A stretch of 64,000 nt of DNA. Origin: Favolaschia claudopus. Its lineage: Eukaryota; Basidiomycota; Agaricomycetes; Agaricales; Mycenaceae. Numbering within the stretch: position 1 is the first letter of the stretch; each line of letters starts with the position of its first letter. Made by a program: the position numbers and the translations under genes. The notes below the pieces were generated by a model that was not told where the DNA came from, searched no databases, and saw nothing but the letters and a program-made list of their open reading frames with translations. Location: assembly GCA_037176885.1 (NCBI GenBank), contig JAWWNJ010000089.1:1-64000 (forward strand), written 5' to 3'. Of the stretch, positions 12,001 to 24,294 are shown in pieces.

Positions 12001-12530
12001 CTCTCAGTTGGGACTTCTTATTTCCCAGCACCTGCGTAAGCCCCGACGCCACTCGTCTGCCACCGAAGGCTACGCTCCTCATCCCCGGCTTCCCTCTTTC
12101 GCTAGCCTAGGGTGTCGCGTGCACGGTGCTGATCGCATGCTCGTCCTCGTATTGAAAGAGGAAGAGGGCGGCGGGTATGAAGGTGGTCCTCGTCGTGGTC
12201 GTGGTCGTGGTCGTGATCGGCTGCGGCTGCGAGTGGATAGGAAGGAAGGAGGGGAGCGGGACTCGTAGATGCCGCGAGCTGGTGCGGCGGATGGATGGCT
12301 CTGTCGTCGCGGTCTTGTCCTGCAGGCGAGCAAGTGGGAGCGGGATTGGGATGGATGCCAGTGCGATTGTCATGCGATTGCGGGGAAAGAGCACTGATGG
12401 CACTTGCACACCTTGCCTCGACCTCATGCGACCTTCTCTCATCCCAGCGACGGCGTGATTCCGGTAACACCACTCGCTCGTCATGGAAGGGAATCAGTAT
12501 CGTACTTGAGCTCCTCCTCCCCTCCCTCGG
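9100..12530. repeat. Subtelomeric duplicated block, copy B
   Basis: Same-orientation counterpart of copy A. Copy B has about 290 extra bases around 10165-10460 relative to A, extra sequence around 11760-12110, and an internal tandem duplication at about 10921-10970 where the segment starting GCGTATTCGGCGTCGAGG occurs twice. It retains the empty target site of the copy A insertion at 11101. Its version of the last spliced frame (after the TTCTTAG acceptor near 11369) has a one-base length difference near 11431 that loses the hydrophobic C-terminus seen in A. This supports decay. Triplet tracts (GGTCGT, GTGGTG) are frequent. Confidence 0.8.
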
Positions 12531-13910
12531 CTTCTATCCCTAGCGCTAGTATCTCTGCGGGGGAGGGAGGAGGGTCGGCTTGCTCCTTCCCGTTCGTGTG
12601 TTTTTGCTTCGGTGCCGCTGAATCCTTCATTCGCCTCTTGCTGGTCTCGAGCATCCGCGTTGGCTACTGAAACCTACATCCTCTCCCTCCTCATGTACTT
12701 CTCTCGCGCGTCGTCCACGAGATAGTTTTTGTGGTACTCCCTTTCGTAATTAACATACGCACACATGCTTACAATGATCGTATGCAGTCGACCCAAGCTG
12801 CTCCTGTCCTGTTCTAACCTTGGGATACCCGAGCAGTAACCGATTCTCGTTTCCCAATCCATGGATAATGGTCACTTTGGTCCCTCTTGAACTCTACAAT
12901 TGATTTCCAGCTGACGCTTCGATGCGATGAAATTCGGTGTCCTAATTCGGTCATTCCATGTGCAGATTTTTTGTCTATCTTCCTCTCTTTCTCGTTCCCA
13001 CAGATTCGCACCCCGGAACTAGACGCCGATTGTTTTGTGAAACGTACGTCCTGAAACATCTTGAAACCTTTCGAACCTCCTCCCTCACTACTGTTGGGCC
13101 GTTCCTGGGAACTTCTCATGCAGATCCGTCGATCCTCCGTTCACTTATGATTTTTAGGAAATCCTCCGCTTACTGATCTTGCCTTACTTGACCTCCGGCG
13201 GCCGCCAGTGAATTTGAACCGAAAATCACAAGAGTCTTACTTGGCCCCGAACTGTCGCTTTGACATGTTTTCTCTGTACATTAGTTGCTTGAATGTTCCC
13301 CGTCAGAACTCCAATGAATATATTGTTTGTTCAACTGCTCAACTCTAGCCTCAAGCTCTGAATCCTGACGCCGAGACGAGGATCGGCAAAATTGGTGAAA
13401 ACAGGATCAAACTCGGCCTTGGCAAAACAAATCCCCAACACACCCGGAGTTTTCAAAAATTAGCCTTCCTTCCGTCTCTCCGGCTGACGCGAGAGAAAAT
13501 TCGCCTGAAAGTCAACCTTATGGGTGTACAGTACTACAGCTTTTCATGAGCTCAGAGTAAGAAAGAGCGAAGGTCAGTGCTTGATCCGTAATCGCACCTC
13601 AGACCTGAGATTCCCTCGAAATCGTGATATTATTGGTCGCATGCGAGAAATGTGCAACAGTCTCAAGTTGGTCTCAAGCGGTTGATTTTGGGTTCGAATT
13701 TCTGCGAGTGGGCACAAACAAAATCAATATTGGTCGACGTACCTGGCTAATGTGAGAATATTGACTGCCATTTCACGATGGCAAACCCTTTGGAGGGTTC
13801 GAGCTTGCAACAGTGGCTGGTTTGGAGCGGAGTCGGAAGTGATCCGAACATGAGTCATTTGACGGTGAGAAACCTGGCACGTGAACAAATCCTGCTTGAA
13901 CTGAACCGCC
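12531..13910. other. Intergenic, no gene seen
   Basis: Lower G+C than the preceding block. Short frames only (largest 101 codons, minus strand at 12814-13119). The final few hundred bases should hold the promoter of the deaminase-like gene, but I see no clear TATA box. Confidence 0.5.
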
Positions 13911-15186
13911 ATGTCCTCCACGATTTCTGGACCAGCGGCTGCGGCGCTTGCTTCCTTGACCCAATCCCAGCTCGAATTCATCCAAATGGTACCAAAAGCT
14001 GAACTCCACGCGCATCTCAATGGATCGATCCCGATTTCCGTACTCCAGGAACTGGCTCAGGAGTTTGCTAACTTGTCAGATTCTGGACTGAGTTCGGACG
14101 CCATTGAAGAGGGAATAACTAAACTTCAAACTGGCGTCGTGCTTGATGAGATCTACGATTTCTTCAACCTCTTTCCTGCAATTTACGCCCTCACCTCCAA
14201 TCCGTCGAATCTTCGTCGTGCGACACGCGCTGTTCTAGAGCAGTTTCTGGACGGGGAGAATCCGCAGTGCACATATCTAGAACTCAGAAGTACCCCGCGC
14301 GAAACACCACGGATGAATCGACGGCAATATGTGCAGACAATACTCGATGAGGTGGAGCGCTATCCCGCCTCCAGAACCAATTTGATTGTCAGCTTGGATC
14401 GCAAAATGACGGGCGATGTGCTGCGCGAATGCGTTGAGATTGCTATTGGCTTGAGGGCTGAAGGGAAAAGGGTTGTTGGGATCGATCTATGCGGGGATCC
14501 TACGGTAAGTGAATGATCTCGATGCGTTTCTGCCACTCACCGGTAACTGATACCTATTCAGGCGGGAGATATGGGAATGCTAGAGGAGCATCTGTCTCGT
14601 GCGAGAGCCTCTGGGTTGGGGATCACTCTGCACATCGCCGAAGTACAGTTTCCGACTCCTCCTCTTCATTCCTTGTATTAACTCGAATCCGTTTATAGAC
14701 CCCAGCCAACACCGCCGCAGAAACTGTCCGGTTATTGTCCTACGCGCCTGACCGACTTGGCCACGCAACGTTCCTCAACGAAGAAGCAAAATCGATCGTT
14801 CTCAATGAGAAGATGTGCATAGAAATCTGTTTAACGTCAAATCTCCTGTCAGTTTTCTGCCCGTTTCTTAAATTGATCTGACAGCCTATCCAATCGATGC
14901 GCAGATGTAAAACCGTCTCTTCCCTTGACGCCCACCATATTCGATATTATCTTCAGAACGACCATCCCATCGTGATTTGCGTAAGCATTCATGACTTGAC
15001 TGTCTTTCTTCCTCTCAAATCTACGGTGTTTGAATCAAGACGGATGACACCCTGCCATTTCGAACTTCTCTAATGGGCGAATACGCTCTGTTATTGGCTG
15101 CACCTCCGCTTGGACTAGGTCTAAGTCATGATGAGGTAAAGCGGGTGGCTGAAATGGGGATTGGGGCGACGTTTCAGTCTCTTTGA
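13911..15186 (+). CDS. ADAL: Adenosine deaminase-like protein (ADAL / N6-methyl-AMP deaminase family)
   Basis: Deaminates adenosine-type purines. The ADAL branch is known for N6-methyl-AMP to IMP conversion in the cytosol. Five exons join in phase: 13911-14504, 14562-14642, 14699-14847, 14905-14980 and 15040-15186, giving 348 residues, the usual family length. All metal and catalytic signatures are present in order: HAHLNGS near residue 32 (zinc-binding His pair), HIAE (general acid/base region) at the end of exon 2, DRLGHAT in exon 3, TSN at its end, and CTDDT across the exon 4/5 junction with the zinc-ligand Asp. The initiator ATG gives a short leader before KAELHAHL, as in fungal relatives. 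The gene looks intact and converges on the transcription factor at 15464. Adenosine itself as substrate cannot be excluded. Confidence 0.92.
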
Positions 15187-15463
15187 ATATTTCGGAGTAG
15201 GCGATTGTGCTGGGCATTCAATGTGGATACAAGATTCGATCATGCTAATCTAGTGCGCTGCGTGGTATGGGACAGGCAAGGACGTAATGAAATATCAACT
15301 GTTGTGAACGCAGCGAAACTTAATATTCTGTTGTCATCATACCCGCGCCTTCACCATGCGGTGTGTCGTGGAAACTGTTTAGATACGTTCCCCAGACATC
15401 AGCACTACAGCGAACGTTCAGCGAACACTTCATCCACAGAAAAAATAGTGAAAGAAATGAAGC
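15187..15463. other. Convergent intergenic region
   Basis: 277 bases between two stop codons facing each other. It should contain both polyadenylation regions. No gene is visible. Confidence 0.6.
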
Positions 15464-18400
15464 TTACTCTAACCCAACCGGAGCGTTAGCCCACATCGTG
15501 TCAACCATATCCAGCATGAACCCGAGGTCTCGAGTCGCCTGAGCGGGATCCATATCGATCGTGTCATCAGTGTCATTGTTTTCCGTCGACACGTTAGACG
15601 AGGACGAGCTTAGGTTTGCTGTGGTGGGCAGCGTAAGGTGGCCTACTGAAGCCAACTCGGACAGAATATCCCTGGATACGAGTTACTGCGTTGAGAGAGA
15701 TCGACATAAGGAACGTCCTACCAAAGTACCCCGGCAGCTTGCCAGCTGAAAGGGTTTGAATGAGTATGCGAAAGAGGGAGGGCCAGAGATAGCTCACCGC
15801 ACTTCGCACAACTTTGCAACGTGCATGCACTTTTGCACATACATCATTTCTCGAGCGACGTCCTGGGGCATTCCTTTTCGTCTGATACTCCACACGTTCA
15901 GCAATAGAATCATAGCTGATGTGAATACCCCGCCCTGTACGAGAATCGGTACCTCACAAAACGAGAAAAAGGGAACGAACCAGATTCAACGGAGCGGGGA
16001 ACGTCCCATTTCGTTGATGCTGTATATCCACAATGTTCGCACACGATCGTGCTGCATTTGTGCATATGGCCAGAGAGGGTAAAGCCTGTGTTATCAAGGT
16101 AAGTTGACTCAAATGGTCGTGAGGAAGATACATTGGTGACCGTCGTAGTAGATTTTCGTAACATAGGAATAAATGGACGATGGATGAGTATTTGCAGGTG
16201 AAAGTATGCGGCGTGAAGAGCCACTGATTGATCGAAAAAAAGCTGATTTTCTCGAGCTGGATCCCAACGCACTGTGTAATGTGTGGATCAATGATTGGAG
16301 GATGGATATGTGGGAGAACGGAGGAGGGCGTACGATGCTCGGGAACCCGATTGAGCCAGTCATTCAAAGACGAGTCTAGATCCACCAGCAAGTACTCTTC
16401 CCAAGCGCTGTTGATGAAGAGATGCTGGCGAGCTTGGGGGGGTGGGTACTGAGCGTAACGTTAGCGGTGAAATCTTTTAAGGATCGAAAACACGAGAAAC
16501 CGTTTCGCACCAGGAAAGTCAAGCCCACCGACAGAATGTGATTGAGGTGAAGAAGGCAGCTGAAGAATGTGACCGTCGAAGGAACACCCTGGGGCTGCTC
16601 GAAGGGATGGATGGGATCTTCCCAGAACTCGTCGTCGACCTCGAGCGGCCGTCCGATGTCGAGGCTATCGCAAAAAAAAAGGGTCAGAACCGTATCCTCG
16701 TGTAGCGAGGTTCAAAGAGAAAACTGACTCGAGATAATCAGTCCCACAGGTCCTCCCTAGCGAAGAGCTGATCTGACCGTCGAGGTAGATCTATCGAGAG
16801 AAAAAGGGACGGTAAGGAAGATTGAGATTGGCTTTCATGCGCAACCAATACAAGACAGAAACGGACATACCAGAACCCAAAGAGCGCGCTTGAACAGCTC
16901 GCCTTCGACGGATGGAGGTTGTTTCGCGCCTTTTTGACGGTGGACACCGATATCCTGTCATGACAAAAGAGATGAAAAGAGATGAGTGTTGATATTGGGA
17001 TTGGGAAAGGCAATGAAGAACACTTGCCTGTGCGAGCAGGAAGCCAAAACCGACGAGCATCCAACAGGCTTGGGACGCGGAAGAGCCCTCAAGGAATATC
17101 ACGGCGAGCTGTGGAATGTGCATTATAAACGATAGAGTTGACTATGATTGAGAGAAAAAGAAAAAGGAGAGCGACTCACGGAGAAATATTGCAACTCGTA
17201 CAGCCTTGGTTGTCCGAAGAGGTGCTCGCCTACTGAGGAAGGGATCTGTCGAAGGGAAAAAATTGAGTGCGTGTTGCCACTCCATGATCAGGATGTGTAA
17301 GAACGAATTTGCAATATACCTTCAGTGTTTGGTTAAACCAACGCCACCCGCATGCCAGTCCTTCCTCTACGATACCAGGATCATCGCTCCATCGCGAACC
17401 GATAGCGCATACGAGAAGAAGCGTCGCTGCGAATGCGTCGTCTCTGCAACGATAGCATCGTAGGTTTGATCAACTATTCATATGAATGAATGAAAGAAAC
17501 CGAATATACACACCTCAAATGCAATCCACTACTCACCTCCCTCTCGAATGTTGGGCGGTGGAGGAGGGGGATGTATACGTTTTGATGTGTGAAGTATAGA
17601 TCGACGAGATCGAACATCAAAGGTTGGGGTGGGAAGTCGAAGGTAGTGGTGGTGTGTGAGGGAGAGGGAAGATACTGAGTTCGAAAGTTCGAAACGCGAA
17701 TATCAGGGAATGGAACGGGCAAGGTGGGGAGATGGAGATGGCGAGATGAACAAAAAAAAAGCTCGGCATTTAATCGAAAGTCAGACTCACCGGCCGCCGT
17801 CGCCAATATTGCATCCTGCGCGACGTCCACCGTGCTCCACCATTATATGTGTTGTCCGGTGGCTGATGCTCTAGTGCCACCTCTTGTAACTCCTGTTTGA
17901 CGACGTCTGCTTTGAGATCCGCCGCGACCTTGACGAGCGGGGCGCTGGAGCTTTTTCCGAGCCAACGTTGGGTCACTTCTGGTTCTGTGCTGTACGGTTT
18001 CATTGGCTGTGGGATGGATTGGGGAAATTAGTCGATGGGGATGATCTTCAAAAGTACGACGGGAAGGGGGAGACAGTTATGTAATAGGGACAGCACCTTA
18101 TACCCAAGCTGAAAGTGTTCTATGGCTTCTTCAGGTGGCATAAAAGGCGGCGTGGCGATGGCGCGGAGGGCTGCGCGCATGATGTAGAGGGATGCAGCGG
18201 CGCCGTCGGGGAGAGAATGAGGGCTGGAATTGGCGATCGTCGGTGTCAGATGCGTATTGTCCGCAGAGGGTGAGGAGTCAAGAATTTGCTTTGATGAGGA
18301 GGATGAGCCGGAGATGGAGGAGGGACTTGGAGAAGCAGAAGAAGTGTGGGCGAGAGCGAGTTCGGCGCGTAGTCGACGAACGAGGGCTTCAGATTCAGCG

Positions 18401-18898
18401 AGTTGAGTTTCGAGGGTGGAGATTGACCTAGATCCATGGCTATAATGAGGGGCTTCCTGCGTGATCGAGGAAATCAATGGCGCACTTCGTTCGAGAACAT
18501 CCGGTCTGTGGGAGTGAAAAGAAATCAACGTGAATAAATCTTTCAAAGAGCCGGGAAGTGAGAGGCGGACATCAGAGCCTACGTATGTACACGGGACATT
18601 GTCACCCGCGCATTTACTGCACTTGTTAGTGGTAGCTTGAATGCCATTGCCTAGAAGAGCAAGGCGAACGGCGTTAACTAGAAAAATACTAGAAAATGTG
18701 GATATTTACATCGAGCTTTAGGATAGGTGATCAATAGTAAGTCGAGAGGAATACAAAGGGCAAGGAGGGCGCACTTCTCCTTCGACGACAATGGTCGCAT
18801 GCAGGCTGGAGACGACGTCTCTTTCCCTGACTTGGTATGGGATGTGATTCGGGGCTGCTGGCTGTCGGCGAGTAGTCGACGTTCTCGTTGGATAGCAT
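15464..18898 (-). CDS. Zn2Cys6 transcription factor with Fungal_trans domain
   Basis: A nuclear DNA-binding regulator. The ATG is at 18898. Exon 1 (18775-18898) ends in LQPACDHCRRRR. A 6-base exon at 18710-18715 and exon 3 from 18650 complete a canonical cluster with spacing C-x2-C-x6-C-x9-C-x2-C-x6-C. A coiled-coil-like stretch follows (STLETQLAESEALVRRL), then a Ser/Pro-rich linker. The Fungal_trans (PF04082) region has LVDLYFTHQNVYIPLLHRP, LLLVCAIGSRWSDDPG, LAVIFLEGSS, AQDIGVHRQKGAK, SSSLGRTCG and PLEVDDEFWE in order, then LRWDPARE, ILIHRPFIP and SLAICTNAARSC. The C-terminus keeps ELASVGHLTLP and ends NAPVGLE. All junctions I tested preserve frame, including a GC-AG intron at 16955-17027. 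It resembles regulators related to xylanase activators, but the target genes cannot be inferred. Confidence 0.88.
16955..17027 (-). other. GC-AG intron in the Zn2Cys6 factor
   Basis: Exon sequence ends CTCGCACAG and the intron begins GCAAGT, the classic GC donor context. It ends ACAG before GATATCGG. Using GC as donor joins AQ to DIGVHR exactly as the family consensus (AQD-G-HR) demands. The nearest GT two bases downstream breaks the frame. Confidence 0.8.
18710..18715 (-). other. 6-base microexon CTCGAT inside the zinc cluster
   Basis: Exon 1 ends AGA-A at 18775. The preceding acceptor is CTAAAG, the microexon is CTCGAT, and the donor is GTAAAT. The next exon begins GCAATGGC at 18650. Joined, they read AGA ACT CGA TGC, giving R-T-R-C and creating the third zinc-binding Cys. 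Both flanking introns are 59 bases. The same arrangement occurs at 63483-63488. Confidence 0.8.
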
Positions 18899-21800
18899 TG
18901 AATAGTTTGGGACGAGACAGGTTCGAGGCAACTAGAGCTTGAAAGAACAAAGTCGAAGGCGACAAGATGGGAAGAGGGTGGGCCGCCTCTGTCATCATCT
19001 TCACGTCAGCACTTGGCAGTGATGACTGCGGAATCACTGCATTGCATTCCGTAGACGAAGACAAGTTCCTCAAAATTCAATGAAAGATTACGGTGCTGCT
19101 GTTGGAGGATCCTCTGGTGTAATCAAGTCAGTAGGCAGATAGAGCGCAATAATATAATGATTGAGGCAAAACTCAAGTATTGTGGAAGGATTTAAGAAAG
19201 ATTCAACGGGGATACGTTTACGTACCGGGCGCGGGCTTTTGAAACATGAAACATCATGAGCATTCACCGGTATTTATAAGAGAAAAGCCGATCTGTGGAA
19301 AATGCCTCATAGGTTTAGCGGCATAAGTGCTAGAGTGTTTTCTTGGTGAAGAGCATTGTCGATTTGAGTCTGAGTCGGAGGGATTCACAGTCCAGAGTAA
19401 GTGAATGGAATGCGGCCCTGGCCTCGCCTTATCGAAATCCAGGAGAGAAGGCTCAGACACAGGCACAGGGAGGCGACAAAGCCGGTGTTGGCAAATGGTC
19501 GGGTAGTGGTCGGGTCAAAGTCGTGTTCGGAACTTGCCGAAAGTGCGTGTTCACGTCACATGTGTTCGCGTGACAACCGTGACACTCTGCAAACCACCAA
19601 CTCAGCCTCAACGCGCCTGGAGCTAGTCAAACGCTGGCAGGAACTTGACAGTCGCAGGCCCCCGCCGCTTGATTAATCATGTTATCGCCACTAGTGCACC
19701 AGTGCTCTCTACTTCAATTCCCGTCAATCTCGTAGCAACCGCCGGCGATTCAGCAATTTCCAAATTCCAAGAAAATCGGCAAACTGTATCTGGGATTTCG
19801 ATTGGAGTGCGGCGGAATGTGATACCTGTCGGGGTTAGCGGGAGCTTCCTTATCATGAACTCATCTTTGAAGCATTGGCTCTCCTGTAGGCTCTATTATC
19901 CCGCGCCACGTTAATCTGTTTACTGAGCTCCCAAACTCCGTGAAACTTTTTTTGAACACCTGTTGCGCCCAGCTGTGCTGACAAACCAGGTAGGGTTTCA
20001 ATTCGGAATCCCTCGGGTAAAGTTATGTGTTCCTTATACCAGATTGCTCAAGAAAATACATCCTTTCTTTCCTGAATCGTTCAAAATCTCGCGAAAAGAT
20101 ACGCACCAGGGTAAAATTCGGACTACACATCCCAATTGCTGGATGGCAGGCGTGTATGTTATCCCGCTCCTCGAATATGTTCACCTCTATCCGCCGTCCG
20201 CCACAGCTTCATCTCTATCCCTCATGATCATCGTAAAGTGGAACAACTTAGAGCTTCATTCATAACACTGATACCCTCCCGCGGGCCGCCGATCATCGCT
20301 ACGCCACGCAGCGCGGCTTTTCGTCATCTGCCGACTCTAATTTGAAGGTGGAGGCATTATCGTATCGACAACCGCTGGTTTATTGGTCATGCAGAGGCGA
20401 TGTATGCCCCGAGAACATTGTCCACTCTTCCGCCGCAATTATCAGTTGGTATCGTCGAAGAAGATCCTTATCCGTCCCATTGTGGAACAAAAATCAACTC
20501 TATTTTGTCGCAAATGAAATCCCGACGTCCCGGTGCGATAAAGACGACGATTTTTACCGCCTCTGTCGGTGTCTACGATGCATGTCAACCAGCCATCTTT
20601 ACTTTGGTCTGCATATCATAGGTAATCTATCCGTAATCTGGACATTATCAGTGAGATGATGTGCAATTTGCTCCAACACCAGGAACGTGAATGCCCTTTC
20701 TGGTATTGACGGTACGTACATATGACAATAGATATCTCTTCAACCGCTGTATAAGTTACCCAAGACACGCCACCGTCGCCACGGATCCGATTTTTAGGAG
20801 GACTCGAACCGATAAATAGGTGATATACGTCACGATACTCTATTCTCGAGGTCTTAAATCCACTTTTGCAATCAAAATCAAACCGGCGAGTCTTAGGTGA
20901 CTCGTAATTGCTGTTCACTTAATTTCTCGTGTGTTTCACTATCTCACTTCCTGATTACAGCCAGCCCGTGAAAATGAGGTTGGGCTGAAAACTGCTCACT
21001 TGTCGCAAATTCAACGGCAACGTGCGTCAAAGCTCCAATCCCTGTACATGCGAGTCTTGTAATTCGAGTCTTTCTAGAACAAAGATCATTGTGTTGCTCG
21101 TGGCGGCGATTTTGATGCAAACAAGGTCCGCTGAACATATTCGCAAAATTAAATCCTAAACTCGTTTTAAATTCTGATCAAAGCGTGTTCTTGGTCCGAA
21201 ACCATGTCGGCCGACGACTCGGGATGAATTCCCTATGAGCGCTCTCCAACACCTTCGCTCTTGTTCGCTTTTAGGAAATTCAGCGAATGGGTCCGAGACA
21301 TGGTTTCGGATCGAATATTAATGCCGCACTCGGCTTATGTAAAGCCGTTGGTTTCAACAGCGGCATTGCATAGGACAATCACTCGTGCCAAAAGCGAAAC
21401 TGGGCTGAATCGGCCAGCTGTGTAATCCTCGTATTCCAACTCAAACCCTTGTCAGTATGCGGAGATTTGGTCATCTAATTCGCTTGCTCCGTTATAGCTA
21501 AGTTCAGGGCGGGGAACTCGTGCATACGCTATCCGGCAGCCGCTACCACGACTCGCTGGGATTTCGCACACATTCTATGCTCGCACGTTGTTGCATCTGC
21601 GGCGGCTTCGGGACGGTGCTCATTTGTTCCTCATCACGCGGAACTTGCATTGCTTCTTAAAATTTGAGGATTATATTATTATAGGTCTGGGAGCAGGTAT
21701 CCTCAGCACATACTCACGGCGCCCAAATTGGGGCGGCAATGTTGGTCAGCATTCGCAAATCGCAGCAAGAGTGGTCGAAGGCGACCTACTTACCTCTGAA

Positions 21801-24294
21801 GTCTAACCAGATAGTGCCGGCAGTATGGAAGATTTCAGCACGACGGAAGGCTCCCAGGCAGTTAAATTTCCGAATACGGTCCGCGGCATTTTCTACCACC
21901 CGCGAATGACAGCCTCGATATCCTCTTCTCCAACATATTGTTCAAAACGTGTTGCAGTCGATCTCGAAGAAATACAACCTTGGGACAGAGAAGTGTGTGA
22001 TCAGCGCTTCCAATTCAATTGATGTGATGCTCAATATTTCTTACCATCCGGAACGACAGGAACAACAGTTTTACTGCGGATGTATTTCTTTAAGCGCTGT
22101 CATGATCAGTAGCGAGGGAGCCGCCGGACGTCAATTTTGCATTCAACACAGCAATCTCGTGTCCCCGAACAAAGTGCCAGAGAAGATCCCGCGAGTGCAA
22201 AATGATCCCCGACTTTCCAGTTACCACGTCGTCATTCGATTCCCGGGTTCGAAGTCTTGTTTTTCACTTTGGTCGTCGACTGGCGGCGCACTCTTCTGAA
22301 ACCCGGGAACCAGAGCCCGACTGAAGAAAATATCAATCATTTTCGAATCTTGGATATATCTACACCCGAAAGTCGCTAATCAACGTTAGATTACCGATTT
22401 TCAACGAAGACGTCGCTTCAGGCAGGTTCCGGCCTAAATATGAGGTTCCGCGTGGCCTCGGAGCTCACTTTGCAACAGCCAGGCGCGTCGATCTCCCGTC
22501 GTCTCGCGAAGTAGCTGAAGAGAGGATCCGCTAGATTCTGTCAGAGTTGCATCAGATTGAAGCTTTCCAGTATACAGTCGCCGAACAGCGTGAGGTCCTG
22601 GGGATGGCCCGCGGAAATATTCTCGCTGCGTACTGTGTAAGAAGTAACCTGGCGACTCGGAATGCCCACATTGTTTGCGAAGACTGGACTTGCAACCTAG
22701 CAGTGAGGCAAACGTGAAAGTCTACAGTGCTGCGCTGTTCCGACGTTTTGGATTATAATTTTTGGTCCATTTATGTCCATTTTCAGACAAACGAGGCCCA
22801 GAGTCCAAGGGCTTGGACCAAATCGTAGATCTTCAATCAGAAGTCAGCCTTAAGCGTTAGTCCAGACTTTGGGGTACCATACGTTGGATCTTGCAATTGT
22901 TGGAATTTGATGGTCTGGACTTCTCTTTCGCATGACGAATTTTGAGCGCCAAGAAAACGGCGGGATATCGTACAATAGCATGTGTTCCAGCTTTTGACGC
23001 TGCGCGGGAGCGAGTTGGCCGCAATTTTCTCGATGCGCTGTCTCAAGAAATATATCCCACAGGGCACTCAGCACGGTACAGTAGATGAAGTGTAAGCCGA
23101 CTTACTTTCGCACCGAATTTCGCCGATTGCCCACGGCGATCAGTCACTGCGGGTGCCAGACCTGAGAGTACATTATGGATATGAATGCGGGGAATATGAA
23201 AGGAGCAAGTACTTATCGTCAAGATACAGAGTAATTCAACCTTGTTGTGTTGCGATGAAGTAGAGTATGTTGTGCCGCCGCATTCAGTGCACCTATAGAT
23301 TATTTTAGCACGCTCTTACTAGGTACAGTAGCGGCCGATTCCCATCGGGTTCGGATCCATGAAAACCGCGGCCAGGTCACTCACTCTCAGACTATAGGAA
23401 CGACGCGTCGTGCGTCGCTGTCTCCATTGTCACACCTCCGAGCTGCATTTATTAAGAATTTAAGGTTAAATACGATGACGCAGTTTCATACCTTGGGTAC
23501 GCTGATCCCAAGCCGCGTGTCATTCAATAGTCTATTTCCACATTATGCTCGAGGGATGATCTTGACCTTTCCTCTGCTAACGCCTTCCCGACGCAACGTT
23601 ACGCTTATGTTATGAGATTCCCGATAGGACGACGTAGATTATATACGGCGGCACGCACCTACACGAGTTTGATATTGATATTTGGCTGTGTGCGAGGGAT
23701 CCCCGTCCGAGTTTGATTCTTACCGTGACTTTCCAAATGCATCTTTCAATCGTGCTAGCCCAAGATTCGGCGTTAGTGTCATGGTTCCGCGTAATACGAC
23801 GATTGAGCAAGCACCTTTGAATGCTTGGTGTCCCTGGTAACCACTGCCACACAAGCGGACGTTCAAGTAGATGATAGTGATTACTTCCAGGAATAGAGAA
23901 TAAGGCGCGATTGCCGGCGAGTATTAATACTGTCCAATGACGCTGGATGCCGCTGCCCAGGTTGATTAAAAGGGCTCCACCGTCCGATGGTGAAGGAGGC
24001 GGAGAGGCATCAAGTAGGGCGGGGAAGTGGGAGAAAGATGAACATCACCGCCGTCCTTGTCGTCGAAAGGACACGATTTTTCGGATGCTTCGTGCGAAAT
24101 ACTCGTCGTGGGACGACAGGTCCATTTAGTGTGGTGTTCCGATTCTGGGGCGTGTTGCGAAGATGGAGTATCGTGTTTGATTGACTGCAATTTAGTGGTT
24201 GTAAGAAAATGTGAATGCATATTTTTGGCCGGCGAAACAGACTGTCTGTCGATTATATGTCGCTCGCTCATTTACCTATGGAATCTCCATTAAA
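18899..24294. other. Long gene-poor stretch
   Basis: About 5.4 kb with only short open frames (none above 116 codons) and no recognisable domain. The first part is the promoter side of the Zn2Cys6 gene. One short two-exon-like fragment is listed separately at 22850-23220. The rest looks like decayed or non-coding DNA. Confidence 0.5.
22850..23220 (-). pseudogene. Possible relic coding fragment, unrecognised
   Basis: A frame of about 73 residues reads CALWDIFLETAHRENCG, then QLAPAQRQKLEH, with protein-like composition. It is preceded by a plausible intron: GTAAGTCGGC donor near 23112, GCTGAG acceptor near 23067. I cannot name it and find no flanking exons that continue it, so it is most likely a remnant or a chance frame. 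Confidence 0.25.

Noticed and set aside
13680..13710. GGGTTCGAAT, resembling a tRNA B box
   Set aside because: No D-arm or acceptor stem pairing in the preceding 80 bases.
20780..20830. GGACTCGAACC, resembling an inverted tRNA B box
   Set aside because: No matching T-stem, acceptor stem or A box can be folded around it.
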